64,000 bases of DNA from Dicyema japonicum. Its lineage: Eukaryota; Dicyemida; Rhombozoa; Dicyemidae. The notes beneath the pieces were generated by a model, which was not told where the DNA came from, did not search any database, and saw only the letters and a program-made list of their open reading frames with translations. The number at the start of each line of letters is the position of its first letter. Position 1 is the stretch's first letter. The translations under genes were made by a program, and so were the position numbers. The stretch is from positions 136,406-200,405 of the forward strand of contig RDEW01000019.1 in the NCBI GenBank assembly GCA_011109175.1. The letters run 5' to 3'. This document shows, piece after piece, positions 46,040 through 56,294 of the stretch.

Positions 46040-46130
46040 TTAACCCGGATACACCGAGATTGAAGTTAAAGCAAACAACTAGTTAAGTGTATCCAGTTTC
46101 CACTTGTACAGTCGATGGTCGTAGAAACAG
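46040..46130 (+). repeat. Dispersed repeat family X, left end
   Basis: aacccggatacaccgag…gtgtatccagtttccacttgtac matches 24155-24230. Only the left end is present. Confidence 0.55.
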
Positions 46131-46289
46131 ACAAAATGTTTTTTATAAGCAAAAAATAATTATGGACAATTATTCACCCAGCATTGGATTTTTGATGGAA
46201 TTTTCAGGTAAACTAAAGAATGTTTCCTAATGGAAATTCTAGGTCGCAAATGGAAACACTTAAAAAAGCAATAATCGAAAATGTGACAC

Positions 46290-46574
46290 TTGGCTGAACA
46301 CTTATATCTGACTATTTACGAGGATATTCGACCAACAGTCTTCAGATATAGGCTTAGTACACGGTCAGTCATTGTTATAGCGTTATTGACTCGAGTACTT
46401 CTCTTCATACTCATCATATGGAAAGGTTCTAATCTCATTAAAATTATTGCAGAATCAGGGGTAGTGCTAAATGGGGAAAGAAAAGGGAAAGAAAGGGGCG
46501 AATTAAATATTTTCTTTTTAACTAAAAATACCATATATTTATTTTGTTGCAGGAAAGTAGTAGCCACTTTCTAA
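46290..46574 (+). CDS. Unrecognised membrane-protein-like frame
   Basis: Open frame without an ATG at its 5' end (EHLYLTIYEDIRPTVFRYR…SVIVIALLTRVLLFILIIW…), with one convincing membrane helix and a basic tail. It may be an exon. No flanking exon could be joined. Confidence 0.3.
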   Translation: MAEHLYLTIYEDIRPTVFRYRLSTRSVIVIALLTRVLLFILIIWKGSNLIKIIAESGVVLNGERKGKERGELNIFFLTKNTIYLFCCRKVVATF

Positions 46575-47140
46575 AGAAAAACCGAGTCAATCCAATAGTG
46601 TGTTCAGTTCTCAGGCTGGATATTTATAGCATCCTCAATTATTTATGTGTCCTTTACCAATTCTTGACAGCCATAGAATCCCACTAACTCGAATACTTTT
46701 CGAACAAACTCATCCTTGTCCTAATTTATCCACGTTTTGAGGGGAATATGATTAATATCCGGACATTTGTTTATCAAGACTCCAGTCTCCCATATCACCT
46801 GCCATCTGGTATATGCACACTAGAAGATCTGGGATTGCAACAGTGACGGAGAAATCAGGCATTCAATCCAATTGATTGTCCTCAAATACAGGGAGAAACA
46901 ACACAGCAGAAAAAATTAGTTGACTGTATCAAGTTCCAGTTGTTGGATGGAGACATTCCCCCCTCACCAAAGGGAAGAAAAGTCTCGCAGTTGAACATAC
47001 CCCAATAACTAAAATTAAACTTATAAAAATAAAAAAAATTGATTTTTTATTAAAAATTGAAAACTTTACTAACAACACTGATTAAAATGATACTTAAATC
47101 GGCAAGCATGATCGATTAGTGAAATTTTAAATGGCTTTCG
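46575..47140. other. No gene recognised
   Basis: Intergenic sequence before the 3' end of the PPP1R15-like gene. No repeats or exons I can support. Confidence 0.4.
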
Positions 47141-47204
47141 TCAATAAAGCAGTAAATACAATTCCATAACAAAATAACGATATATTATTGAAAATACAAA
47201 AGAA

Positions 47205-47873
47205 TTAGCAATTGAACCTATTAAATATAATCTCTCTATGTTTCGGATTGAGAATAGGACTAATAATGCTCTCCAAACTGATAATTCTATGGTTAAACCT
47301 TGCAATGTCGAATAGTTTCCAATCAAATCGGTCCTCGTCATTGTCATCAAACAAGAGAAACTCAACGATTGGAGAGAAGGCAATCTTTTTAACGTCACAA
47401 TTCTTCCTCTCTTTGCATACGTCGCAGACAACACGAACAGAAGTACAAGACTGCTCGCAGACGCACTCCTTGTCCTTATGTTTGTCCAACAAGGTGTTTA
47501 TGGCCGTATATGAATATTCAATGTTGGGGTTTTCGTTGTTTAGCGTCAAAATAGATCGGTAGTAGTTCTTGCACGTGTGATTGTTGACTGAAGGGGTTGA
47601 GTCAATAAAATTCAACTCTTGGGAGGAGTCCATAGAAACCAAGTCGTGGTTTTCAAATTTCAAGTCATCAAAGGGGTCTGTATTCTTTATTTGGTTAGAT
47701 ATCACTGTGGGTTTCAGGACATTTGAGAAAACAACGACGAGGCCACTGTCATCGTCCTCCTCCTCATTTTCTTGACAAGTTGGAATAAGAAGTGAGTCAT
47801 TGGAACCCCAGGAACTCAACTCCAAGGAATCAAGGGGAATATCATACAAGGATGATTCTGAATCTGAAGCCAT
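47205..47873 (-). CDS. PPP1R15-like (GADD34/CReP) eIF2-alpha phosphatase regulatory subunit
   Basis: Intact, intronless frame of 222 residues from ATG 47873 (MASDSESSLYD…); an earlier non-ATG extension is not needed. Acidic N-terminus (EENEEEDDDSG). The C-terminal quarter carries a PP1-docking motif, KKIAF (KVxF class), then EDRFDWKLFDIARFNHRI and ILNPKHREIIFNRF. This follows the order of the PPP1R15 core: docking motif, W-x-x-F-A-R-x-x-RF-x-x-RI, then HRExxFxR. The family targets protein phosphatase 1 to phospho-eIF2-alpha and so ends the integrated stress response. It is much shorter than vertebrate forms and close to other invertebrate ones. A CDVCKERKNC stretch precedes the core. Naming rests on the core only. 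Confidence 0.7.
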   Translation of the reverse strand: MASDSESSLYDIPLDSLELSSWGSNDSLLIPTCQENEEEDDDSGLVVVFSNVLKPTVISNQIKNTDPFDDLKFENHDLVSMDSSQELNFIDSTPSVNNHTCKNYYRSILTLNNENPNIEYSYTAINTLLDKHKDKECVCEQSCTSVRVVCDVCKERKNCDVKKIAFSPIVEFLLFDDNDEDRFDWKLFDIARFNHRIISLESIISPILNPKHREIIFNRFNC

Positions 47874-47889
47874 ATTACAAACACACAAT

Positions 47890-48430
47890 GATGAAATAAT
47901 ATTATTATTTTATTAATTATGAAAATTAAATATTTATATTTAAAAATTATTAATTTTTAATAATATTAAATATTCTCGGAATTCATTCTCATTTATTTAC
48001 GATTTTTTATTCCGTTTTCAAGGCAACAAATTTTTGTTCTATTATTAATTGCTTTGTCGTTAAAAATCAGAAAATTCAAAGAGAAAATTTTTCTTAGAAT
48101 TATATTTTTCATAATTGAACAACTTTAGAAGTTAGAAGCATTGGTAAAGGAAATCGGGAATCCAACTAGACGCGATTCGATAGATGGTTTTCGCAACGCT
48201 TGGGAATTGCCATCGTCCGTCAATGTCCTCATGAATCCTTTTTGTGCCAATATCATTGAATAAATTTTAGTTAAAATTTAATCGATATATTTTCTAATTA
48301 TAAAACACAAAAAACACGTGGGTAATAATTTATGGGAAATTATTATGGAATTGATTTATTTGGAATTTCCAACTTCCACTTTCATTGATTTATTTTTTTC
48401 TGCTTATTATAATGGACAAGTCTGTTGCAC
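47890..48430. other. No gene recognised (upstream of PPP1R15-like gene)
   Basis: AT-rich. The first 100 bp on the minus-strand 5' side of the gene could hold its promoter, but no element stands out. Confidence 0.4.
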
Positions 48431-48439
48431 TCAAATGAA

Positions 48440-48640
48440 GTAGAACTTTGAAGGGAATCCAATTAATCGAGTAACCTCCATTGTTTGAGACCTTCCAATG
48501 TCACCAGAACCAGTGAAATGGAGAAATATCCATTGTAGTTCGTGAACCCTCCAATGGAGTGGGGGGAAGCGAAGCTCCTTTTGTGTGCTATCTAGGTGTC
48601 GCCTGTGGATCGCATGAAAGAAGAGAAGATTGATGATGGA
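48440..48640 (+). repeat. Dispersed repeat family X, divergent copy
   Basis: …gtagttcgtgaaccctccaatggagtgggg… aligns with the centre of 24190-24480, then …ggtgtcgcctgtggatcgcatga…. Confidence 0.5.
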
Positions 48641-48855
48641 AGATAAGATAGAGTAATAAACTTTCTGCCTGGTCGGTAGAGCATGAACCCTGTTATTTAA
48701 GTATTTGAAGTGACTCGATCTGTTTACTATGGACTTTAAAGACAATTTAGTAATCTCTTATTTTCGAGGTTCACGTGTTTACATTAATTTATTCCTCATA
48801 TTGAATGAACAGTTCGAAAATAATGTAATAATCCTTCACATATTTCTTCTGGGCT

Positions 48856-49045
48856 GACGAGTGAGCTATCATCAGTGTTTCATCACTGCGGAACCAGATT
48901 GTCTTCTGGGACTCCACACAAGCAAAATAGATAAGAACGACAAGTAAAAAACATTGTCAATGTCTTGGATATGCCTTGGCTTAATTAGCAAGACTGTTCT
49001 TACTTCTCAAACAAAGTGTAGTTCTGCCTATGCAATGGAAACATT
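48856..49045 (+). mobile_element. tRNA-SINE, body and tail without head
   Basis: gacgagtgagctatcatcagtg…tcactgcggaaccagattgtct… and a tail ending …tgtagttctgcctatgcaatgg, matching the SINE body and tail order. The tRNA head is missing. Confidence 0.65.
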
Positions 49046-49049
49046 ACTA

Positions 49050-49770
49050 CTCCTTCCGGAAGAGCTATCTTTACTCCACTGGTCCATTGAGTCTCTAGGT
49101 CACTGATTTGAAATAAAGGCCTTTCGGACATATTTGAGATTGAAAATGGGATACCCAGCTAATCTAGCGATTAAGGAGTACTTAGTTGAGACTGGATAAT
49201 TCTCTACTTGCTTCCATCATTTGAACAGACCTAATCCCATAATAACCGATGATTTTTAATTTCAAAAAAATTTAAAGTATTCTATATTTCTTTTCTCGGT
49301 GTATCCTAAGTTAATAAAATTATAAAAAGAAGTAGTTGGTCGAAGGACGAGAAGTGACTTCCTTCTATATTCCGAGAAACATTTACAATTTAATTTACTT
49401 CCTTCCATAGAAAGTATGCAATGAGTTTATGTATCATTGTCTGAAAATAGATTTCATCATTGTCGGGAACAGAACAGGGTCGAGAGCTCAGGAGAGGTAT
49501 CCAAATGTTCAGGACATACAGCACATTGGGTGTGTCAACCTTGGTCGTTCAAAATCATCAAATCCGGAATATCCTGTTTATTTTGAAGGCTGTGCCTATC
49601 GAACTTGTGGAGGACACAAGGTAGAATGGTGGGCGATAAAATCACCGTTTAGAATATGTTAAATTGAAAAGGGGGAAGTAATCAGTTTGAATCTATTACA
49701 CTTAGTTACGAATCTGAGAATAATTTTTTTAAATCAACAATTATTTTTTTATTATTAAAATAACAAAAAA
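49050..49770. other. No gene recognised
   Basis: Holds one Cys-containing 77-residue plus-strand frame (49429-49662, …IGCVNLGRSKSSNPEYPVYFEGC…) without recognisable homology. The rest is non-coding. Confidence 0.35.
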
Positions 49771-49772
49771 TG

Positions 49773-50063
49773 CCGGGTGGCACAGTGTAACGAGTGTCGG
49801 GCGAAGGTCTGATGGCCCCTTGCTTTCGCTGATGTACATTCCAGCTGAAGGTTTCACGGATCTAAGATGCTTTAACTTGACGAGTGACGTCATCATCAGT
49901 GAACATCTCACTGCGGAACCAGAACGTCTACAAAGGGACTCACATCTAACATAAAGAAAAAAGAAGTGAAAAGCATTTCATGGTTCTCCCACATCGATTA
50001 GTTATGGTAACTGTTCTTTACTTAAAATAATGTGTGTCCTGCCTGGGAGGAGCTATAGCTAAC
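49773..50063 (+). mobile_element. tRNA-derived SINE, near-full copy
   Basis: Head gccgggtggcacagtgtaac (A-box-like), body …tgacgagtgacgtcatcatcag…cactgcggaaccagaacgtc…, tail …aataatgtgtgtcctgcctgggaggagctatagct. The B box is degraded. Ends 12 bp before the ORF repeat at 50075. Confidence 0.8.
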
Positions 50064-50074
50064 TTGCAAACGAG

Positions 50075-50440
50075 ATGGCAGATGCTTGGTTGCAAGGTCC
50101 TCGTTATTCAAATAGTAATGACGTGGGAGGAATTGCAACACAGTACCACAAGAGTTATCTGAAGCAATTGGTGGTAGATAGGAAGCTCCAGGTCTATCTA
50201 CAGTCCACTGTATTAAAGCGGACCCTAGAGAGCCTGACACTGGAGTATAGGAGGCAGAGCCCGGAGATGCCATATGGGCAGAGGGTTCAATTGGACAAGG
50301 CGCTCTCGGAGTTGTTTCAGCAACCAGAATCGAACCTGCATGAGGAGACTGGCGAAAGCAGGCGAGGAAGGTTGTTGATTATTAAATATTAGTTTTTTAT
50401 TGTTTGTTAAATAAAGTGGGATTATTTTTAGTAAAATAAA
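50075..50440 (+). repeat. ORF repeat, plus-strand copy (partner 57475-57740)
   Basis: An open frame (…KLQVYLQSTVLKRTLESL…YRRQSPEMPYGQRVQLDK…SELFQQ…) is repeated on the minus strand at 57482-57740. Both copies end in the same gttgttgattattaaatatta. The two copies disagree in frame upstream of the shared KLQ…LQSTVL block. Likely a transposable-element or retroposed ORF. Family not recognised. Confidence 0.6.
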
Positions 50441-50694
50441 ATAAATTTTATATATTGACTGTGTTATAGTGTTTTTTCGTTACACATCTTTAAGTCGCAA
50501 TCAGAAACAAGAAATCACTACAAGTGAAAATGGACATTCTTTATGTGGAACTGTTAAGGTGCTCAGATAAAAGATCATCTTATATCTCATAAAGCTCAAT
50601 TTGTGCTAAGATGTCGACATTTAATCACTTTTCTATGAATTTCTAAAAATTTCATAAATTATTCCGACAGTGACATATATAATCTTGATGAGAC

Positions 50695-50765
50695 TCCTTA
50701 CTCGACTTACTCAAGAGACGCCCTATGCCCGGACGACATTCCGTATTTGCAGACTAAGAACTCTT
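50695..50765 (+). repeat. TPNAW repeat, copy 3 (short)
   Basis: ttactcaagagacgccctatgcccggacgacatt matches the first 30-40 bp of the other two copies. Confidence 0.35.
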
Positions 50766-50884
50766 GGATATAAACATTTCAAAGACTATCATCAGTGAAA
50801 ATTGACGCCGAATTAGATGACATTTAAAAAACTTTTACGAAAACAGAACTAATTGAAAAACAACGTAACGATGATCACTTCTGT

Positions 50885-52200
50885 AAGAAGGTGATAGCAA
50901 GGGATCGTAAAGGAGATAAAAGATTTGGCAGATGTCATATGTCATTTTTGATAAAAATTAATCAATACTTAAGGGTGTGTCAAGCTATCCCAAACCGTAG
51001 CGAGCGCGCTTGGAATATGGCATTTCCAGTCATGCCTTGGACTATGCAGGAGGTTCCCCGTATCCGCGCCACTGTTGACTCTCCCGTTAATTACCCATCA
51101 ACCACCACAAAACATTCCTACGTCTCATCTATGAGCGACGTTCTTCACGGAATATCCCTGTGAAGACTATCGTCCGGTAGCGAGGCACTCCACGTCCTGT
51201 CGCCGCGGATGCCCTTTCCAGTACGGTCGAAGATGCCTTCCGCACGAACGCAATACAGGACTGGGTGCGCTAATCAGTTTTGCGCTTTCCGCACTGGGAC
51301 CTGATCGAGATGGTCAGGGAAACAAGTGTCTCGCTACCGCTTTGAGGACCAATATTCATTCTCTTATGGAAGAAACACATATCCCCAGTTGGCCCACATT
51401 TTCTAATCATACTCGGAATACACGTGGTCCGAACTTCCCGAAGTAATCTTTCACGTCCTGTTTTCCGCCAATTTGATAGCCTTCGATAGAAGGGCGGCGG
51501 AGTACAACCGGTTAAGGTCGAGTTTGTCTTCAGGAGAATGGCTGCTAAGATTGCCTCCAGATTTCTATTCCACTCGTCACACAACTCTTCAACCCACCTC
51601 AAGTAGGCGTCGGTGTGTGCCTGGAATGTGAGACAGCTGTCCATTAAGTGAGAACATTCCTAAACCGCAGTATAGAAAATTCATCCTTACTTTAAGGGGA
51701 CTCTTCAATTCCGGAGTGCAACAAGGAAATCCCCTTAGACCCCTGTTGTTCTGTCTTACAATCGAGAAGATCCCCAATCATCATGCGTTCAATGGGGAGG
51801 GCTATTCGAGAAAACGTGTCTACTTGACGTACAGCTTCAACGTACAAGGCTTGCATATGTCCTGAGAACTGCCCCCTATTTTACCCAATGTGACCAACTC
51901 GCACAAATTTACGGGATTTTGCGTTAGACAGAGCAGCGTATCTTAAACGTCCGGTTTGAAGAATACTCATGGAAGCAGACCACACTGCAGATGAGACTCG
52001 GAGGGCTTGGAATTCACAACCCTGTAGACATTTATCTCCCTGCATATCTCTCGTCACTGATGACCTGTAATAACCTTGTCAAGAGGATTCCACACTCCTC
52101 CATGAATTCTCTATGACCAGGATGCAGGTCATTCTCGTGAGTCTGGAGCCGTACCTATTAGTTTTCCCAACCTTCCATGTTCTCTCAACGGGGTCTGGAC
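50885..52200 (+). mobile_element. R2-like element, decayed RT copy
   Basis: Around 51468-51560: FRQFDSLR… then GGGVQPVKVEFVFRRMAAKIASRF (compare GGGIRPIAVGFVFRRLASKL). Around 51705: SGVQQGNPLRPLLFCL (motif B). Around 51985: LQMRLGGLGIHNPVDIYLPAYLSSL (PVRFGGLGI block). Stops and shifts throughout. The 50891-51163 frame is probably part of the same element, but I could not place it. Confidence 0.75.
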
Positions 52201-52381
52201 AATGCCGTATGCCGGAAGTTTTTTAAAGATCTGCTAGTATCACTTAACCAACCATTTTTTCGAGGACATGGAAATTTAGAAAACAGATAAATTTAATAAA
52301 AAATTAATCGTCAAAAAATTATATATTTTTAATTTTATAATAAAATTAGCGCATTATTTTATTCTTACCTAGTGTCTTGTT

Positions 52382-53373
52382 ATGGATTATTCCCTGGCCT
52401 CCACACCTATTAAAAAACCTCGCGACCCAGCTGCAGCTAAGGTAAAACACTAAATAACCCTTTAGCTGCTAAAATCGAAACTGAAATTTTATAGTTCACT
52501 TCTTGAAGAGAAAAAAATTAATAAAATTAGATTCGAAGGAGAGATTCGTAGCAAAATCGTGGAAGAGATCAAAGAATCCGGAATCCTTTCAAAAAAGAGG
52601 TTTTCTTGTCTCGTAAAATCCATAGTCAAGTCTTAGACGATGATTTCAACAACGCCCTTAACACAACTCGTGGAGAAATAATTCGCCTCGTAGAAAGCGT
52701 TCGTCAACCAGAAACCGATAAAGTAAAACATGTTAACTTATTTTAGACAGAAAATCAAATTTTGGAAGCAAATCTGTAGTTTTGATGATTTATTTATAGG
52801 AAAAAATGCGAAGAAGAGATGAATGAGGTTAAACGGAAACTCAGTTTGACCGAATTTGAGCTTTTTGAAATGAAAATGTCGAGAAAATCTCAGGCCTGCA
52901 ACGAAGTTTTTAATTGTCTTTAGCTTAGCCTTTTCCTCAGCGAATTTTACGTCAGCTTAAACAGCTAAGAAAAGAAAACGCAGAAAACCGTGAATTTATC
53001 GCTAATCTCCACACTACTTTTACTGCTTTTAAGGACATTATAGCAATCCCCGACGCTAATGAAATCCTCCACCATAAGATACCAGTTGTCAAGAGCCCCC
53101 TAAAAGCGGAAAATCAGCAGAATACTCCGAATTTACAATTTTCCTATCGAAGTTCAGATATTTTCTCTTCGCGTGGTGAAATGGATATTGATTTGGGAGA
53201 TAAACCCGAAACTACTGGGGAAAATTCACCTATTCCGCTTTTTAAAAGAATACGCGAAAATTCTGGAATATATTCCGCCGGAAAATGCAACCGAAATGAT
53301 TCGGGTATGCTCTTCTACACTGCTGGGACTTCCATAAGCTACAGAACGTGTCAAATGTGACATCAATAATTAA
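52382..53373 (+). CDS. Coiled-coil protein, micro-intron gene, N-terminal exons
   Basis: ATG 52382 (MDYSLASTPIKKPRDP) starts a frame kept open by five GT...AG introns: 52442-52465 (24 nt), 52600-52625 (26), 52723-52746 (24), 52776-52799 (24) and 52906-52928 (23). The product is a long Glu/Lys-rich coiled coil (FYSSLLEEKKINKIRFEGEI…, KKCEEEMNEVKRKLSLTEFE, RILRQLKQLRKENAENREF), then a low-complexity part with …FSYRSSDIFSSRGEMDIDLG…. At ENSGIYSAGK a degenerate repeat starts that recurs at 53460 and 53660. The 3' join is uncertain: a 34-nt intron at 53308 gives an early stop (53371-53373), while a longer one could reach the next frame at 53437. Family not recognised. Confidence 0.6.
52442..52928 (+). 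other. Five micro-introns of the coiled-coil gene
   Basis: 52442-52465, 52600-52625, 52723-52746, 52776-52799 and 52906-52928: 24, 26, 24, 24 and 23 nt, phases 0, 2, 0, 2 and 0. Each one joins two open frames exactly and removes stops. For the last, acceptor 52940 (35 nt) is also in frame. Confidence 0.75.
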
Positions 53374-53436
53374 GGATTCTATAATCATCCAAAAGATTAT
53401 CGACGTGAAGAAACTGAGACAAACTGTGAAAAAAAG

Positions 53437-54581
53437 ACGGCTTGGATCAACCTAAAAATAATTCTGGGATATTTTCCATGGGAAAAAATCATCAAATTGA
53501 TACTGATGTGTTATCATGCATCTCTGAGGTTCCTCATAGTCAGAATGTTGAGCTACAGAACGCCTCATTAAGACCAATAATCGAAGAATCTCAAATCATC
53601 CGTGATGGCTACCAAGGTTGGGGAACACAGGCAAATAATGACGACTTGTATCAATCCATACGTGATAATTCTGCTATATGTTCCGCGATAAAAAGTTCCA
53701 CCATTGATTCGATTTTGTTGTCCCACACAGCTGAGGCATCTCAGAGGCCAAATTCAGAGTTACTGAACCCCTCATGTTTAATGCCAATGGTTGATGATGC
53801 TCTAATCGTCAATCAAAATCAGAGTGGGATGAATGAGACAGACAAAGATGGAAGTGACAGTATGAAAGATCATTCGCCTGTCTTTGTGAGTAAAACAAGA
53901 AATTTTGGTCAAACTCTTTCACCCTCGTGTGACTTTATGGCAAAGAAGTCATTTTTTGAATCCTTCGTGAGTCCTAAACCTTCGGAAAATGAAGATATTT
54001 GTTCCACAAAGTCGATGGATTTTGGTATTATTAACGACATGGAACCCTCAGGTATTTCCATCAAGTCTTTACTTTTAGTTCATAGCCCCAGAGTTGGTGA
54101 CGTTTTTGATGGCGTTCATCTTTCCGAGATTTCTGTTCCTGCTGGATGTCAGTCAGAACAGTGTTTTGATGCGACTACACATGCAAATAATCCCCCAAAT
54201 GTGCAAACACCATCAAAATCAGTTAATTCTCTTCGTGAAATGAAAATGACTACGTTTCCTGTGCATTCTCCCGCCAACAATAATTCACAGGAGAGCTGTG
54301 CTACACGTCATGATGCACTGGAATCCCGTCTTTCTGCTCTTACTTGTGATTTTGAGACGCTCAAACGACGATTCGAAGATTTCTTAGTACGATATGAGAC
54401 TGAAAAGGAATCACAGAGAGACGTTGAAGTGTCCAGGAAGCAGCATTCGTTAACTCCCTTACCCAAACGTTTCTGTTCTCCTAAAGACGATACAGTACAC
54501 TTTGATTCGTCTAATCAACATTCCACTCATGAATTTCGTGAACTGCTCACAGGTCTTCTTCAAGAAGAGTTCCTTAAATGA
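53437..54581 (+). CDS. Repeat-bearing acidic protein, probable continuation of the coiled-coil gene
   Basis: Open for about 380 codons; first ATG at 53478. The N-terminal part consists of degenerate units of about 70 residues: NNSGIFSMGK…ELQNASLRPIIEESQII, then DNSAICSAIK…ELLNPSCLMPMVDDALIV, then DHSPVFVSKT…. The preceding gene ends with the first unit (ENSGIYSAGK). A short coiled coil (ESRLSALTCDFETLKRRFEDFLVRY) lies near the end. The frame stops at 54579. Alternatively a 37-nt intron (54554-54590) continues into ESSLQHTITNPDLTLANQ…. A run of seven A at 53429-53435 sits where one more base would unite the frame with 53374-53430. Function unknown. Confidence 0.55.
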
Positions 54582-54590
54582 ACCTAAAGA

Positions 54591-55301
54591 GAGTTCACTT
54601 CAGCATACAATCACAAATCCTGATTTGACCTTGGCAAATCAGAGTTCTGCTAATGTTGAATGTACTGGGTCTCCCATTAAATCAAATTACTCTAAAAATA
54701 GTGCTACATTCAGGAGTAATTCCGTTTATTTATGTTAGGAATCCCTTCTTCAACACTAAATTCCTCGGAAAAACCCAAAAAAGAGTTTATTTGAAGGTGG
54801 TGTATGGTTTTATGATAGATGACGCAACAGAGAATAAAATTGGGTCTATTTTGAAGGGTAATGCTTTGTTTATAGCTTAGAAGCGAGAGAGTGTGCTGTG
54901 TCTCTAACAAGTGTTGGTCCCTGTGAAGAGGTTGGGAGATTTTTTAATGCAGGCTGTGACCACTTCTTTGATGGCTCTATGAGGAAATGGGACAGTTTAT
55001 AATAGACTATTCTGATGCTGGCTGTAATGAGCTTGAGGAAGATATTGACGACAGCGTACATTTTGAAGATTTACTGTAGAGTTCTGGGAGTACTGTCATG
55101 AGCAGAGTAATAAAACGGAGAAGGAATGCTACATTAAAGTCAAAGCTTTTCTCTTTAATGTCCCCACTCAAAAAACAAAGAAAAACAGAGGAAAAGAATG
55201 CGCCCAAGCATAAATACAAATTGAGGAGTAATAAATACTCGGATTATGATTGTACTACTTCTAATTTGTATTCTATGAAAACTAGATCAAAGAAAAAATA
55301 A
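54591..55301 (+). CDS. C-terminal exons of the coiled-coil gene, basic tail
   Basis: SSLQHTITNPDLTLANQ…NSATF-R is joined by a 23-nt intron (54716-54738) to RIPSSTLNSSEKPKKEF. Further frames: DDATENKIGSILK, a 23-nt intron (54858-54880), EARECAVSLTSVGPCEEVG. After one unresolved shift, LYEEMGQFIIDYSDAGCNELEED-IDDS is joined by a 24-nt intron (55056-55079) to SSGSTVMSRVIKRRRNATLK and a strongly basic tail ending TRSKKK (stop 55299-55301). The tail looks like a nuclear-localisation region. At least two joins remain open, so decay cannot be excluded. Confidence 0.5.
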
Positions 55302-55516
55302 ATAGTTTAAATTGCTATTTTGATTTTTGTTTTTTACTTTGCTATTTTTTGAGTAATTGTTTTTTAGCGTTGTTTCATGTGTTTCACAATTTGTTGAGTC
55401 GTTCAACATCAACGTGATATGGAAAGGATCCATTATACTCCCATACCCAACTGATTACCTCGAAGGGGTGACTCGATTATGTTCCTGTTCTAATCTTCTT
55501 GCTGTCTAGTGGTGTG

Positions 55517-55660
55517 GACCCTAACTATTCTACAACTGAATGTCAACGGGGTATGTAGTAAAGTTATGGAATTGGCCTTTCTGATTGCAGTCTTTAAAGT
55601 GGACATTGCTTTACGTCAATTCAACTCCAGAATATCGCAGCTGATTCGAGCTAACTAGAC
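55517..55660 (+). mobile_element. CR1/Jockey-like LINE, endonuclease start
   Basis: TLTILQLNVNGVCSKVMELAFLIAVFKVD… is equivalent to LIILQLNTNGIKRKILELQALL at 5700. Preceded by SGVDPN, a possible remnant of the 2A-like motif. Confidence 0.65.
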
Positions 55661-56290
55661 ACAAATGGACCCGTCTCTTTAGGCAAATATACCACCTTCT
55701 CTAAACGGTCTTATCAACGACGATGACAATGGTGGATCGCCCAGTCCCTACAGTCTAGCTACAATCATGTGAATAAACTAATAAAACACTACGTCGCCAT
55801 AAATCATAAAGACTTAGATCATTCCGTACGAATGGAGTACAGCAATCCAAAACCTACACTTCAATTACCTACTTTTCACCATCTCCAACCCGTGTATGTG
55901 GCCTTTATGTGATATTATAGATTCACTTTAAAAATCTTAGACCTCGGGCTTAATTATTCAATCAACACCACATTCCCCCAATATCTTAATTATTCTATCA
56001 ACTTCAAATTCCCCCAAATATCTGATAGAATTCCTTGATCACATCTATTTTGAAAACAGGAGAGCCAAAAGATGAATCTACGTTGTACCGCCAAGTCTCC
56101 CTTACATGCACAATGTCAATGTGCTGTAAAAACTTGTCCTAAGGATAATTTTCCCAGATCTTTTATCGCCTCCCTTCCAGCATGGCTTCAGACCGGATCG
56201 TTCAACTACGAAGCACATGGTCTATCTCACAGTCTATCACCGATGGTTCAGCACACTAAAACTCTTATATGAGCAGCCTTGTTCCAAGTT
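55660..56290. other. No gene recognised
   Basis: Two runs of about 40 bp resemble each other near 55945-56030 (…ttaattattcaatcaacaccacattcccccaa…). No gene found. Confidence 0.35.
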
Positions 56291-56294
56291 GACA

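Noticed and set aside
54502-54738. Separate 78-residue gene.
   Set aside because: It overlaps the end of the 53437-54581 frame and reads better as a spliced continuation.
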